Source: Pseudomonas sp. C2B4
GTDB taxonomy: Bacteria; Pseudomonadota; Gammaproteobacteria; Pseudomonadales; Pseudomonadaceae
DNA length: 53,200 bases
Direction of reading: 5' to 3'
Assembly: GCF_013359695.1 (NCBI RefSeq)
Contig: NZ_JABFMU010000046.1
Span: 1 to 53,200 of the forward strand
A program made the translations under genes and the position numbers. The notes below the pieces were generated by a model, which did not search any database, was not told the origin of the DNA, and worked only from the letters and a program-made list of their open reading frames with translations. Position 1 is the first letter of the stretch, and each line of letters opens with the position of its first letter. Of this stretch, positions 24,925-33,788 are shown piece by piece.

Positions 24925-26300
24925 CCTCGATCAGGCGTCGCACCCTGACGCTGATCATCGGCCTGATGCTCGCCGGTCTCGCCGTGATCAGCGTGCTCAA
25001 CCTGCACGACAGCAACCACGAAATCGCCGAAGTCTACGATGCCCAACTGGCCCAGAACGCCCGGCTGCTCCAGGGTGTGATGCGCATGCCGCTGGCCAGC
25101 GAGGAACATGCTCATCTGTATCAGGCGTTCAACATGGCCTTGAGCGAAGCGGTGCCGAGGGTCGATGGCCACCCTTACGAAAGCAAAATTGCCTTTCAGG
25201 TCTGGAACCACAAGGGCGAGGTGCTGGTGCACACCGCCAGCGCGCCCTCCTTCACCGTACCGCCGTCGAGTCCCGGTTTCAGCGACGTGGTGGACCTCAA
25301 CAACCGTCACTGGCGCGCATTCCTGCTGGAGGACAAGCAGAATGACCTGCGGATCTGGGTCGGCGAACGCGACGACGTTCGTGCCGACCTGGTCGACCGG
25401 ATCGTGCGCCATACCCTGTGGCCGAACGTGTTGGGCAGCCTGATTCTGGCGGCGATGGTCTGGCTGGCCATCGGCTGGGGCCTCAAACCCCTGGCCGACA
25501 TGGCGGCAACGCTGCGGGCACGGCACAGCGGTTCACTGGAGCCGCTGCAGTTGACGCCGCTGCCCAGCGAACTGGAACCGATGCAGGCGGCGCTCAACCG
25601 GATGCTCGCGCAGATCCAGGAAGTCCTGGGCCGCGAGCGGCGCTTCATCGCCGATGCCGCCCATGAAATGCGCACGCCCCTGGCCGTGTTGCGAGTGCAC
25701 GCGCAAAACCTGCTCGAAGCCGGCACCGAAGAGGAGCGACGCGAATCCCTGGCGTTCCTGATCGCGGGTGTGGACCGCACCAGTCGCCTGGTCAATCAAT
25801 TGCTGACCATGGCCCGCCTCGAACCCAAGGCCACCGCCCCTGCCCTGCGCACCATCGACCTGACCCAGACCGTGCGCGACAGCCTGGTCCAGCTCACCCC
25901 CTGGCTGCTGAGCAAGAACCTGGAACTGGCCTTCGATGCCAGCGACCAGCCGTGCAAAGTGGCCACTGACGCCGCTGCCATCGATATCGCCCTGAATAAC
26001 CTGATCACCAATGCCGCGAATTTCTCGCCCGAGCACGGTGTGATCACCGTGCAGTTGAATCAGGCCGAGGGCTTTTACCACTTGAGTGTCGAAGACCAGG
26101 GACCGGGGATCGATGAAGCGGATCGCGCCCGCCTGTTCGAACGCTTCTATAGCCGTGGCAACACACAAGGCGCGGGGTTGGGGCTCACCATCGTCAACAC
26201 CATCGCTACCCGACTGGGCGGACGGATTACGCTGGTCAACCGACCGGAAGGCGGATTGCGCGCCATCCTGTCGATTCCTGACGGAAAGCCGCAGGAGTAG
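24921..26300 (+). CDS. Sensor histidine kinase (QseC-like)
   Basis: A 459-residue membrane sensor kinase. It has an N-terminal TM helix (about 8-28), a periplasmic sensor of about 130 residues, a second TM (about 171-190), HAMP, DHp with the phospho-acceptor His248 in DAAHEMRTPLAVLR, and an HATPase with NNLITNAANFSP, DQGPGIDEADRARLFERFY and GAGLGLTIV. It is the cognate partner of the response regulator it overlaps. Its TAG stop lies inside a REP element (GGAGTAGGAGCGAG), so the reading frame ends in the repeat. The ligand is unknown. Confidence 0.93.
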   Translation: MTSIRRRTLTLIIGLMLAGLAVISVLNLHDSNHEIAEVYDAQLAQNARLLQGVMRMPLASEEHAHLYQAFNMALSEAVPRVDGHPYESKIAFQVWNHKGEVLVHTASAPSFTVPPSSPGFSDVVDLNNRHWRAFLLEDKQNDLRIWVGERDDVRADLVDRIVRHTLWPNVLGSLILAAMVWLAIGWGLKPLADMAATLRARHSGSLEPLQLTPLPSELEPMQAALNRMLAQIQEVLGRERRFIADAAHEMRTPLAVLRVHAQNLLEAGTEEERRESLAFLIAGVDRTSRLVNQLLTMARLEPKATAPALRTIDLTQTVRDSLVQLTPWLLSKNLELAFDASDQPCKVATDAAAIDIALNNLITNAANFSPEHGVITVQLNQAEGFYHLSVEDQGPGIDEADRARLFERFYSRGNTQGAGLGLTIVNTIATRLGGRITLVNRPEGGLRAILSIPDGKPQE

Positions 26301-26397
26301 GAGCGAGCTTGCTCGCGAAAAACCCGAGGGCGCCGCTGGGCATCTGATTCTACGCGTTATCGTTCACGTCCATCGCGAGCAAGCTCGCTCCTACAGG
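26296..26397. repeat. Inverted REP pair overlapping the kinase stop
   Basis: Facing units AGTAGGAGCGAGCTTGCTCG and GCGAGCAAGCTCGCTCCTAC. The left one contains the TAG stop of the histidine kinase; the right ends at the convergent LysR gene. Confidence 0.85.
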
Positions 26398-27287
26398 GGA
26401 TTGGGACCGAGCAATAGACCCTGCTCACGCTCGCACAACTGCACCACGTAATCCCACATCACCCGCAACCGCACGGACTTGTGCAGCTCGCGGCGGGTGC
26501 TGATCCAGTAGCTGCGCAGGATGCTTTCGTCGGGAAACAACGGCACCAGTCCGGGGTCGGCGCTGGCCATGTAGCACGGCAGCACGGCGATGCCCAGACC
26601 GGCGCGGGCGGCCTGTTGCTGGGCGATCACGCTGGTGCTGTGGAAGACCACCCGTGGATTGCGGCAGAAGCTGTTGAGGAACATCAGTTCCTGGCTGAAC
26701 AACAAATCGTCGACGTAACCGATCCAGGCGTGCCGTCCAAGATCCTCGCGACTGCTCAGGGGCGGCGAACGGTCGAGGTAGTCCTGGCTGGCATAGAGCG
26801 CCAGGCGATAGTCCGTGAGTTTGCGTGTGACCAGCATGTCGGCGGACGGGCGCTCGAGGTGAATACTGATTTCCGCTTCGCGGTTGAGGATGCTGACAAA
26901 GCGCGGCACCGCCACCAGTTCCACCTCAAGCCCCGGATAGCGTTCGAACAGCCCGTTCATGCGATTGGCCAGAAACATGATGCCCAACCCTTCCGTGACC
27001 CCGACGCGGATCTTGCCCAGTGGCGCCGTGGACTGGGTGATTTCTTCCTGGGCCAGCAGCGCGACGTTTTCCATGGCTTCGGCATGTTTGAGCAACGCTT
27101 CGCCGGCCGGAGTCAGCTCATAACCCTGGGCATGCTGCACAAACAGTGCGCTGCCGAGGCTCTTTTCGATGGCCTCGATGTGCCGTGCGACCGTGGCGTG
27201 CGTGGTGTTCAAACGGCGGGCAGCGGTGAGCAAACGCCCGCTGCGCTGTAGTTCCAGAAAAAACCGCAGGTCATTCCAGTCGAACAT
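26391..27287 (-). CDS. LysR-family regulator of the GMC oxidoreductase unit
   Basis: A 298-residue LysR regulator with the HTH at 1-62 (ELQRSGRLLTAARRLNTTHATVARHIEAIE) and a LysR substrate-binding domain after about 90. It is divergent from a GMC oxidoreductase and an MHS permease, and by position should control them. The start MFDWNDLRFFLEL is typical. Its end lies in the REP pair that follows. Confidence 0.9.
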   Translation of the reverse strand: MFDWNDLRFFLELQRSGRLLTAARRLNTTHATVARHIEAIEKSLGSALFVQHAQGYELTPAGEALLKHAEAMENVALLAQEEITQSTAPLGKIRVGVTEGLGIMFLANRMNGLFERYPGLEVELVAVPRFVSILNREAEISIHLERPSADMLVTRKLTDYRLALYASQDYLDRSPPLSSREDLGRHAWIGYVDDLLFSQELMFLNSFCRNPRVVFHSTSVIAQQQAARAGLGIAVLPCYMASADPGLVPLFPDESILRSYWISTRRELHKSVRLRVMWDYVVQLCEREQGLLLGPNPL

Positions 27288-27350
27288 GAATCGTCCTTGA
27301 GCTTGGCGATGGAAGATGCTGTTTAAAAACGCACAGCCGGTGGGTAAAAA

Positions 27351-27377
27351 CTAACATTCTTTTGACGAAAGCTAACA
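27351..27377. promoter_or_regulatory. CTAACA direct repeat in LysR/GMC spacer
   Basis: CTAACA occurs at 27351 and 27372, exactly 21 bases apart, inside an AT-rich part of the 132-base divergent spacer. The spacing matches two helical turns, so this may be the LysR operator. It is weak evidence from two short copies. Confidence 0.3.
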
Positions 27378-27419
27378 ACTAGGATGAAGCACAACAAGAA
27401 CAACAACACGAGGTCAGGG

Positions 27420-29096
27420 ATGCAAATTTCCCTCGAAGAATACGACTACATCGTGGTCGGGGCCGGACCGGCCGGTTGTTTGCTGGCCAATCGGCTGTCG
27501 GCCAACCCGCAACACCGGGTGCTGCTGCTCGAAGCCGGTGGTCGCGATAACTATGCGTGGATTCACATCCCCGTGGGTTACCTGTTCTGCATCGGCAACC
27601 CGCGCACCGACTGGTGCTTCAAGACCGAAGCGCAAAGCGGCCTGCAAGGCCGAACCCTGAGCTATCCCCGTGGCAAAGTGCTGGGGGGTTGCTCGTCGAT
27701 CAACGGCATGATCTACATGCGCGGCCAGGCCGGCGATTACGACCGCTGGGCCGCCGATGGCAACCCCGGCTGGAGTTGGCAGGACGTGCTGCCGCTGTTC
27801 AAGAAAAGCGAAAACCACTTTGCCGGCGAATCGGAATTTCACGGTGCCGCCGGCCAATGGCGCGTCGAACGCCAGCGCCTGTCGTGGCCGATTCTCGATG
27901 CCTTCCGTAGCGCCGCCGAGCAAAGCGGCATCGCCAGCATCGATGACTTCAACCAGGGCGACAACGAAGGCTGTGGTTACTTCCAGGTCAACCAGAAGGC
28001 CGGCATCCGCTGGAACGCGGCCAAGGCCTTTCTCAAGCCGATCCGCGATCGCGCCAATCTGACCGTGCTGACCGGCGTCGAAGTCGAGCGTGTAGTACTG
28101 GAAAACGCGCGGGCCTCGGCGGTCAGCGCTCGCTGGCAAGGCCAGGCGAAAACCTTCAAGGCCCGCAAGGAAATCATTCTGTGTGCCGGCTCCGTCGGCT
28201 CGCCGAGCATCCTCCAGCGTTCGGGGATCGGCCCTCGCCCGCTGCTGCGACGCCTGGGCATCGGCGTTGTCCATGAACTCTCCGGCGTGGGTGGCAACCT
28301 GCAGGATCACCTGCAACTGCGGCTGATCTACAAACTGGAAAATGCCCGCACGCTGAACCAGATCGCGGGCAGCCTGTGGGGCAAGATGGGCATGGGCCTG
28401 CGTTACCTGTATGACCGCAGCGGCCCGCTGTCGATGGCGCCGAGTCAGCTCGGGGCTTTTGCCCGCTCGGGGCCGGAACAGACCTCGGCCAATCTCGAAT
28501 ACCACGTGCAGCCGCTGTCGCTGGAGCGCTTCGGCGAACCGCTGCATGCCTTCCCGGCATTCACCGCATCGGTCTGCGACTTGCGTCCGCAAAGCCGTGG
28601 CAAGGTGGAAATCCGCTCTGCGAATCCACAGGAAGCGCCACTGATCCAGCCCAATTATTTGAGCCATCCCGAGGATTTGCGCGTGGCCGCCGATGCCATT
28701 CGCCTGACCCGGCGTATCGTCGCCGCGCCAGCCCTGAAACAGTTCAAGCCTGTTGAATACCTGCCCGGCGACAGCCTGCAAAGCGAAGAACAACTGCACG
28801 AAGCCGCCGCGCGAATCGGTACGACCATTTTCCATCCGGTGGGCACTTGCCGGATGGGCAACGATGCGGATGCGGTGGTCGATGCCCAACTGCGGGTTCA
28901 CGGTATTCCAGGGTTGCGCATTGCCGACGCCTCGATCATGCCGAACATCACCTCGGGCAACACCTGTTCGCCTACGCTGATGATCGCCGAAAAGGCTGCA
29001 GAACTGATCCTCAATCTTGCTGTAGACACTCCCCCTGTGGGAGCGAGCCTGTGTGGCGAGGGGATTTATCCCCGTTCGGCAGCGCAGCTGTCGTAA
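27420..29096 (+). CDS. GMC-family FAD-dependent oxidoreductase (alcohol/choline dehydrogenase-like)
   Basis: A 558-residue FAD alcohol dehydrogenase. It has the dinucleotide motif VVGAGPAGCLLANRL near the N-terminus, PRGKVLGGCSSINGMIYMRG (about 82-101), the GMC signature 2 GSVGSPSILQRSGIGP, and the active-site His in FHPVGTCRMG with an Asn in SGNTCSPTLM. BetA, AlkJ and PEG dehydrogenases share this layout. The alcohol substrate is unknown. The last 24 or so residues (after AAELILNLA) are translated from a REP element, so the natural C-terminus was replaced. ATG 27420 has GAGG six bases before it; an ATG at 27384 has no room for one. Confidence 0.9.
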   Translation: MQISLEEYDYIVVGAGPAGCLLANRLSANPQHRVLLLEAGGRDNYAWIHIPVGYLFCIGNPRTDWCFKTEAQSGLQGRTLSYPRGKVLGGCSSINGMIYMRGQAGDYDRWAADGNPGWSWQDVLPLFKKSENHFAGESEFHGAAGQWRVERQRLSWPILDAFRSAAEQSGIASIDDFNQGDNEGCGYFQVNQKAGIRWNAAKAFLKPIRDRANLTVLTGVEVERVVLENARASAVSARWQGQAKTFKARKEIILCAGSVGSPSILQRSGIGPRPLLRRLGIGVVHELSGVGGNLQDHLQLRLIYKLENARTLNQIAGSLWGKMGMGLRYLYDRSGPLSMAPSQLGAFARSGPEQTSANLEYHVQPLSLERFGEPLHAFPAFTASVCDLRPQSRGKVEIRSANPQEAPLIQPNYLSHPEDLRVAADAIRLTRRIVAAPALKQFKPVEYLPGDSLQSEEQLHEAAARIGTTIFHPVGTCRMGNDADAVVDAQLRVHGIPGLRIADASIMPNITSGNTCSPTLMIAEKAAELILNLAVDTPPVGASLCGEGIYPRSAAQLS

Positions 29097-29204
29097 AAAC
29101 GTTGCATGCGGTTTACCTGATCCAATGTGAGTGCTGGTTTTGGGGCCGCTTCGCAGCCCAACGGGGATAAATCCCCTCGCCACACAAGCCCGCTCCCACA
29201 AGGG
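29030..29204. repeat. Nested composite REP pair (families A and B)
   Basis: The left half is a family-A half-unit (CCTGTGGGAGCGAGCCTG) fused to a family-B unit (TGTGGCGAGGGGATTTATCC). The right half mirrors this: GGATAAATCCCCTCGCCACA then AAGCCCGCTCCCACA. The order A-B...B'-A' makes a symmetrical composite about 170 bases long. The left half is coding, giving the end of the GMC oxidoreductase. Confidence 0.82.
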
Positions 29205-29274
29205 ATTTGCATCTGATTCACGGACACGCAACACCAGTGGAACAACAAAAACAATCACTGTGAGGGATACCGAT

Positions 29275-30897
29275 ATGTCAGAACACGTTCAGTCCCTGGA
29301 GGCCGTGCGCAGCGCGGGCACCAGCCAGGAAACCCAGAAAGTCATCTTCGCCTCGTCGCTCGGCACGGTCTTCGAGTGGTATGACTTCTTCCTCTACGGC
29401 GCCCTCGCGGCGGTGATCAGCAAACAGTTTTTTGCCGGGGTCAACGACACCACCGCGTTCATTTTTGCCCTGATGGCCTTCGCCGCCGGTTTCATCGTCA
29501 GGCCGTTCGGCGCCCTGGTGTTCGGCCGGTTGGGGGACATGATCGGACGTAAATACACCTTCCTCGCCACCATCGTGCTCATGGGCCTGGCAACCTTCTG
29601 CGTCGGCTTGCTACCGAACTACGCCAGCATCGGCATCGCCGCGCCGATCATCCTCGTGGTACTGCGCATGCTCCAGGGCCTGGCCCTGGGCGGCGAGTAC
29701 GGCGGCGCCGCGACCTATGTGGCAGAACACGCGCCCATCGGCAAACGCGGTTTCCACACCAGCTGGATTCAGTCCACCGCCACCCTCGGCCTGTTGCTAT
29801 CGCTGCTGGTGGTGCTCGGTTGCCGCTACTTCACCGGCGATCAGTTCGAAGTCTGGGGCTGGCGCATTCCGTTCCTGTTTTCGATCATTTTGCTGGGCAT
29901 CTCGACCTGGATTCGCTTGAGCCTGCACGAGTCGCCGGCTTTCGTGAAAATGAAAGAAGAAGGCAAGCTCTGCAAGTCACCGATCCGCGACTCATTCGGC
30001 AAATGGGAAAACCTCAAGGTCGTGTTGATCGCCCTGTTCAGCATCAACGCCGGGCAGGCCGTGACCTTCTACGCGGCACAGTTCTACGTGCTGTTCTTCC
30101 TCACCCAGTTCCTGAAAATGGACCCCGCCGTGGCCAACGGCCTGCTGATTGTCAGCGTGACCATTGGCGCGCCGTTCTTCATTTTCTTCGGCTGGCTGTC
30201 GGACAAGGTCGGGCGCAAACCGGTGCTGATGCTCGGCCTGTTGCTGGCCACGGCGCTGTACTTCCCGATCTTCAAGACCCTGGCCCACTACGCCAACCCG
30301 GCCATCGACCTGGCCAGCCGCCAGGCACCGATCACCGTGCTCGCCGACCCGGCCACCTGCACCTTCCAGTTCGACCCGGTGGGCAAGGCGAAATTCGACA
30401 GCCCGTGCGATAAGGTCAAGACCTTCCTCGTCAAGCAGGGCCTGCCCTACAACAGCGCCGCCGCCCCGGCCGGCAGCGGCGTGCAGGTGAGCATCGGCGA
30501 TGTGAAGATCGATGGTTTCGACGAAGCCGCCCTGCGTGGCGCGGTGACCCTCGCCGGCTACCCGCAACAGGCCGACATGCAGCAGATCAACAAACCGATG
30601 ATCGTGGCCTTGATTGTTGCGCTGATCATCATTTCCGCCATGTGCTACGGCCCGCTGGCGGCGCTGATGGTCGAACTGTTCCCGACCCGCATCCGCTACA
30701 CCTCGATGTCCCTGCCCTACCACATCGGCAATGGCTGGTTCGGCGGTTTCCTGCCGACGGTGTCGTTCGCATTGGTGGTGTACACCGGGGACATCTTCTA
30801 CGGGCTGTGGTACCCGGTGGTGATCACCGGGGTGAGCCTGGTGGTGGGGATGCTGTGCCTGCGTGAAACGCGGAATGTGGATCTGGACAAAAACTGA
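29275..30897 (+). CDS. MHS-family MFS metabolite:H+ symporter with periplasmic insert
   Basis: A 540-residue MFS permease of the metabolite:H+ symporter group (SLGTVFEWYDFFLYG, FGRLGDMIGRKYTF, GLALGGEYGGAATYVAEHAP). A loop of about 105 residues (335-442), between hydrophobic segments of the second half, holds Cys362 and Cys378 and few hydrophobics. It should face the periplasm, perhaps with a disulfide. Long members of this family carry such an insert; its role is unknown. It follows the GMC oxidoreductase and probably imports that enzyme's substrate or a related compound. GAGGG eight bases upstream supports the ATG. Confidence 0.88.
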   Translation: MSEHVQSLEAVRSAGTSQETQKVIFASSLGTVFEWYDFFLYGALAAVISKQFFAGVNDTTAFIFALMAFAAGFIVRPFGALVFGRLGDMIGRKYTFLATIVLMGLATFCVGLLPNYASIGIAAPIILVVLRMLQGLALGGEYGGAATYVAEHAPIGKRGFHTSWIQSTATLGLLLSLLVVLGCRYFTGDQFEVWGWRIPFLFSIILLGISTWIRLSLHESPAFVKMKEEGKLCKSPIRDSFGKWENLKVVLIALFSINAGQAVTFYAAQFYVLFFLTQFLKMDPAVANGLLIVSVTIGAPFFIFFGWLSDKVGRKPVLMLGLLLATALYFPIFKTLAHYANPAIDLASRQAPITVLADPATCTFQFDPVGKAKFDSPCDKVKTFLVKQGLPYNSAAAPAGSGVQVSIGDVKIDGFDEAALRGAVTLAGYPQQADMQQINKPMIVALIVALIIISAMCYGPLAALMVELFPTRIRYTSMSLPYHIGNGWFGGFLPTVSFALVVYTGDIFYGLWYPVVITGVSLVVGMLCLRETRNVDLDKN

Positions 30898-30898
30898 C

Positions 30899-30992
30899 CT
30901 GTAGGAGCGAGCCTGCTCGCGATAGCAGTAGAACAGTCAAGATTGATGGTGACTGTTCAACCGCTTTCGCGAGCAGGCTCGCTCCCACAGTG
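30899..30992. repeat. Inverted REP pair (family A)
   Basis: Facing units CTGTAGGAGCGAGCCTGCTC and GCGAGCAGGCTCGCTCCCAC lie between convergent MHS permease and DUF427 genes. Confidence 0.87.
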
Positions 30993-31016
30993 GCTAGTGG
31001 ATCATGGCTTCTCTTG

Positions 31017-31385
31017 TCACTCGTCCAGTTCAACAACCTCGAACTTCACCTGATCCGGATAAAACGCCATGTATTCGCGAATCTGTGCAACAGAGACTTT
31101 CGGGTTCTCGTAACTCCACACCGCATTCGCCCCTTCATGCCCCGGCACCTGCAAACTGAAATAACTGGCATCACCCTTGTACGGGCAATAGCTGGTGTGA
31201 TCGGTACGGGCGTAATACTTCTCGTCGATGTCTTCTCGCGGCACGTAATACACCGGCGGGTAATTGGCCTCCAGCAGCACCAGCGCGCGTGAGGACGCGG
31301 CCACCTGGATACCGTGAAACTTCACCAACAGGCAGCCGGGCTGCTCGGCGATGGTGATGACAGGGCTAGGACCGGTGCTTTTCAT
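31017..31385 (-). CDS. DUF427 domain protein
   Basis: A 122-residue protein matching the DUF427 family (YPPVYYVPREDID, then TSYCPYKGDASYFSL, and YENPKVSVAQIREYMAFYPDQV). The fold is a small beta-barrel domain common in bacteria and fungi with no established biochemical function. It has no signal peptide. It is divergent from topB, with a decayed REP-like sequence between them. Confidence 0.88.
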   Translation of the reverse strand: MKSTGPSPVITIAEQPGCLLVKFHGIQVAASSRALVLLEANYPPVYYVPREDIDEKYYARTDHTSYCPYKGDASYFSLQVPGHEGANAVWSYENPKVSVAQIREYMAFYPDQVKFEVVELDE

Positions 31386-31404
31386 GGAAAACGTTCCTCA
31401 TGAC

Positions 31405-31445
31405 AGTGTTGACCTGTGGGAGCGTGCGATGCGGCGACCCGACTT
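31405..31445. repeat. Degenerate REP remnant
   Basis: TGTGGGAGCGTGCGATGCGG keeps the outer REP stem, but the hairpin core is lost. It lies in the 271-base DUF427/topB spacer, where nothing else is seen beyond presumed promoters. Confidence 0.4.
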
Positions 31446-31656
31446 GCCCGCTATGGGCTGCGTCGCAGCCCCGAAACCTGAGACCACGATGTATCAGGTA
31501 TAACCCAGATTTTGCATTCGTGACTGCGTCACAGCCGAACGGACCCGGCAACCCATCGCAACGCATCCGCTGTACATCCATACAGATAAAGATTGCCCTC
31601 GCGCCCTTCTCCCGCCATTCTGTGCACCTCCCGGACACTGATCGACGATGGTGGTT

Positions 31657-33606
31657 ATGCGGCTGTACCTCTGTGAAAAACCTTCCCAGGCCAAAGACAT
31701 TGCGGCCGTACTCGGCGCCAGGCGCCGTGGCGATGGTTGTTGGCTGGGAACGGACGTCACGGTGACCTGGTGCATCGGCCATCTGCTGGAAACGGCGCCG
31801 CCGGACGCCTATGACGCGCGCTACAAACGCTGGGTGCTGGCAGACCTGCCGATCATCCCGGACAAATGGAAGATGACCGTCAAACCGCGCACCGCCAGCC
31901 AGTACAAGGCCGTCAAGCGCCTGCTCGGCGAAGCGTCGGAACTGATCATTGCCACGGATGCCGACCGTGAGGGCGAGATGATCGCCCGGGAACTGGTGGA
32001 GCACTGCCGCTATCGTGGCCCGATCCGCCGCCTGTGGCTGTCGGCCCTGGACGACGCCTCGATCCGCAAGGCCCTCGCCGCGCTCAAGCCAGGCGCCGAG
32101 ACCTTCAGCCTCTACCATTCGGCACTGGGACGCAGCCGGGCCGACTGGTTGATCGGGATGAACATGAGCCGGCTGTTCACCCTGCTCGGGCGCCAGTCCG
32201 GTTATCAGGGCGTATTGCCGGTCGGTCGGGTGCAAACGCCGACCCTGCGCCTGGTGGTGGATCGCGACCGCAGCATTGCCGATTTCGTGCCGGTCGCCTA
32301 CTGGGCCATCGACGTACAACTGCTGCATGAAGGCACCGCCTTCACCGCACAATGGCGGGCGGCTTCCGAGGTTTGCGACGATCAGGATCGCTGCCTGAAT
32401 CAGGCATTGGCCCAGCAGGCCGCAGCCGCGATGACGGGTGCGGCGAGCGCCCGGGTGATCAAGCTGCGCACCGAACGGATGCGCGAAGTGGCACCGCTGC
32501 CGTTCGACCTGGGCACCCTGCAGGAAGTCTGCTCGAAGAAACTCGGGTTTGGCGCCCAGGAAACCCTCGACATCGCCCAGGCGCTCTACGAAACCCACAA
32601 AGTCATCACCTACCCGCGCAGCGACTGCGGCTACCTGCCACTCAGCCAACACAGCGAAGCCCCGGCCATTCTGGCGGCATTGCAGCAGGCCGACCCGGCG
32701 CTGAATGCCTTGCACGATCACCTGGAACCTCAACGACGCTCACGGGCCTGGAACGATGCCAAGGTCAGCGCGCACCACGGCATCATCCCCACGGCAGCGG
32801 CGAAAAACCTTGAGCGCCTGACTGGCAAACACCGTGCGGTCTACACCCTGATTCGCGCGCGATACCTGGCGCAATTCCTGCCCAACCACGAATACGACCG
32901 TACCCAGGCTGACTTCGACTGCGCCGGTGAAGCCTTGCGCGCGGTCGGCAAGCAGATCGTCGAACCGGGCTGGAAACGCGCCCTGCCCGAAGCCCTCGCC
33001 CCGGCCAAGGGTCGTGAGGCTCCAGCCCCGCAAACACTGCCCAACCTCAGAGAAGGTATCGATTGCGCAGTGGCCAGTGTGCAGCTCAAGGATTTGTGGA
33101 CCCAACCGCCGAAGCCCTTCACCGAGGGCGACCTGATCAAAGCCATGAAGAACGTGGCCAAGCTGGTGGACGATCCGCTGCTCAAGCAGAAACTCAAGGA
33201 CACCACCGGCATCGGCACCGAAGCGACCCGCGCCTCGATCATCCAGGGCCTGCTCGACCGCGGTTATCTGGTCAAGAACGGCAAGGCACTGTCTGCCACC
33301 CCGGCCGCGTTCAGCCTGATAGATGCCGTCCCGCGGGCAATTGCCGATCCGGGCACCACGGCCATCTGGGAGCAGGCGCTGGACATGGTGCAGAACGGGG
33401 AAATGAGCCTCGAAGAGTTCGTCACTAAACAGGCGGCCTGGATGAGCAAGCAGGTGGCCCGTTGCGCCGGCCTGGGCCTGACCATCAGCGGCCCGGCCAG
33501 CCCTGCCGGCAAAGGTGCCACGCCGTGGAAAAACAAACGCAAGCCGGCCAAGCGCAAGGCATCGACCGGCGCCAAACGCACAGCAAAACCGGCGAGCAAG
33601 GCTTGA
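31657..33606 (+). CDS. topB: DNA topoisomerase III
   Basis: A 649-residue type IA topoisomerase, which relaxes and decatenates DNA through a 5'-phosphotyrosine link. It has an N-terminal TOPRIM domain (MRLYLCEKPSQAKDIAAVLG, then ATDADREGEMIARELVEHC), the domain with PVGRVQTPTLRLVVDRD, and catalytic Tyr319 in ITYPRSDCGYLP. The C-terminus is a Lys/Arg/Ala-rich basic tail instead of zinc fingers, which is normal for TopB. An in-frame ATG three codons upstream is also possible. Confidence 0.95.
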   Translation: MRLYLCEKPSQAKDIAAVLGARRRGDGCWLGTDVTVTWCIGHLLETAPPDAYDARYKRWVLADLPIIPDKWKMTVKPRTASQYKAVKRLLGEASELIIATDADREGEMIARELVEHCRYRGPIRRLWLSALDDASIRKALAALKPGAETFSLYHSALGRSRADWLIGMNMSRLFTLLGRQSGYQGVLPVGRVQTPTLRLVVDRDRSIADFVPVAYWAIDVQLLHEGTAFTAQWRAASEVCDDQDRCLNQALAQQAAAAMTGAASARVIKLRTERMREVAPLPFDLGTLQEVCSKKLGFGAQETLDIAQALYETHKVITYPRSDCGYLPLSQHSEAPAILAALQQADPALNALHDHLEPQRRSRAWNDAKVSAHHGIIPTAAAKNLERLTGKHRAVYTLIRARYLAQFLPNHEYDRTQADFDCAGEALRAVGKQIVEPGWKRALPEALAPAKGREAPAPQTLPNLREGIDCAVASVQLKDLWTQPPKPFTEGDLIKAMKNVAKLVDDPLLKQKLKDTTGIGTEATRASIIQGLLDRGYLVKNGKALSATPAAFSLIDAVPRAIADPGTTAIWEQALDMVQNGEMSLEEFVTKQAAWMSKQVARCAGLGLTISGPASPAGKGATPWKNKRKPAKRKASTGAKRTAKPASKA

Positions 33607-33620
33607 AGCAATCACACCGC

Positions 33621-33730
33621 ACCTGTGGCGAGGGAGCTTGCTCCCGTTGGGGTGTGCAGCAATCCCTGCTCTTTCAGGGATAACGGGGCCGCTTCGCGAC
33701 CCAGCGGGAGCAAGCTCCCTCGCCACAGGT
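33621..33730. repeat. Inverted REP pair (family B)
   Basis: Family-B units CCTGTGGCGAGGGAGCTTGC and GCAAGCTCCCTCGCCACAGG are exact inverse copies at the outer stem, about 70 bases apart, behind topB. Confidence 0.85.
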
Positions 33731-33788
33731 TCCTCTTGGTTCGATCTATCATTGGCTGACTGGTATCGCGCCTCAGGGGCCACTTCCC

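Noticed and set aside
27414..29258. A 614-codon minus-strand frame antisense to the GMC oxidoreductase
   Set aside because: Same artefact; the plus strand has all GMC motifs.
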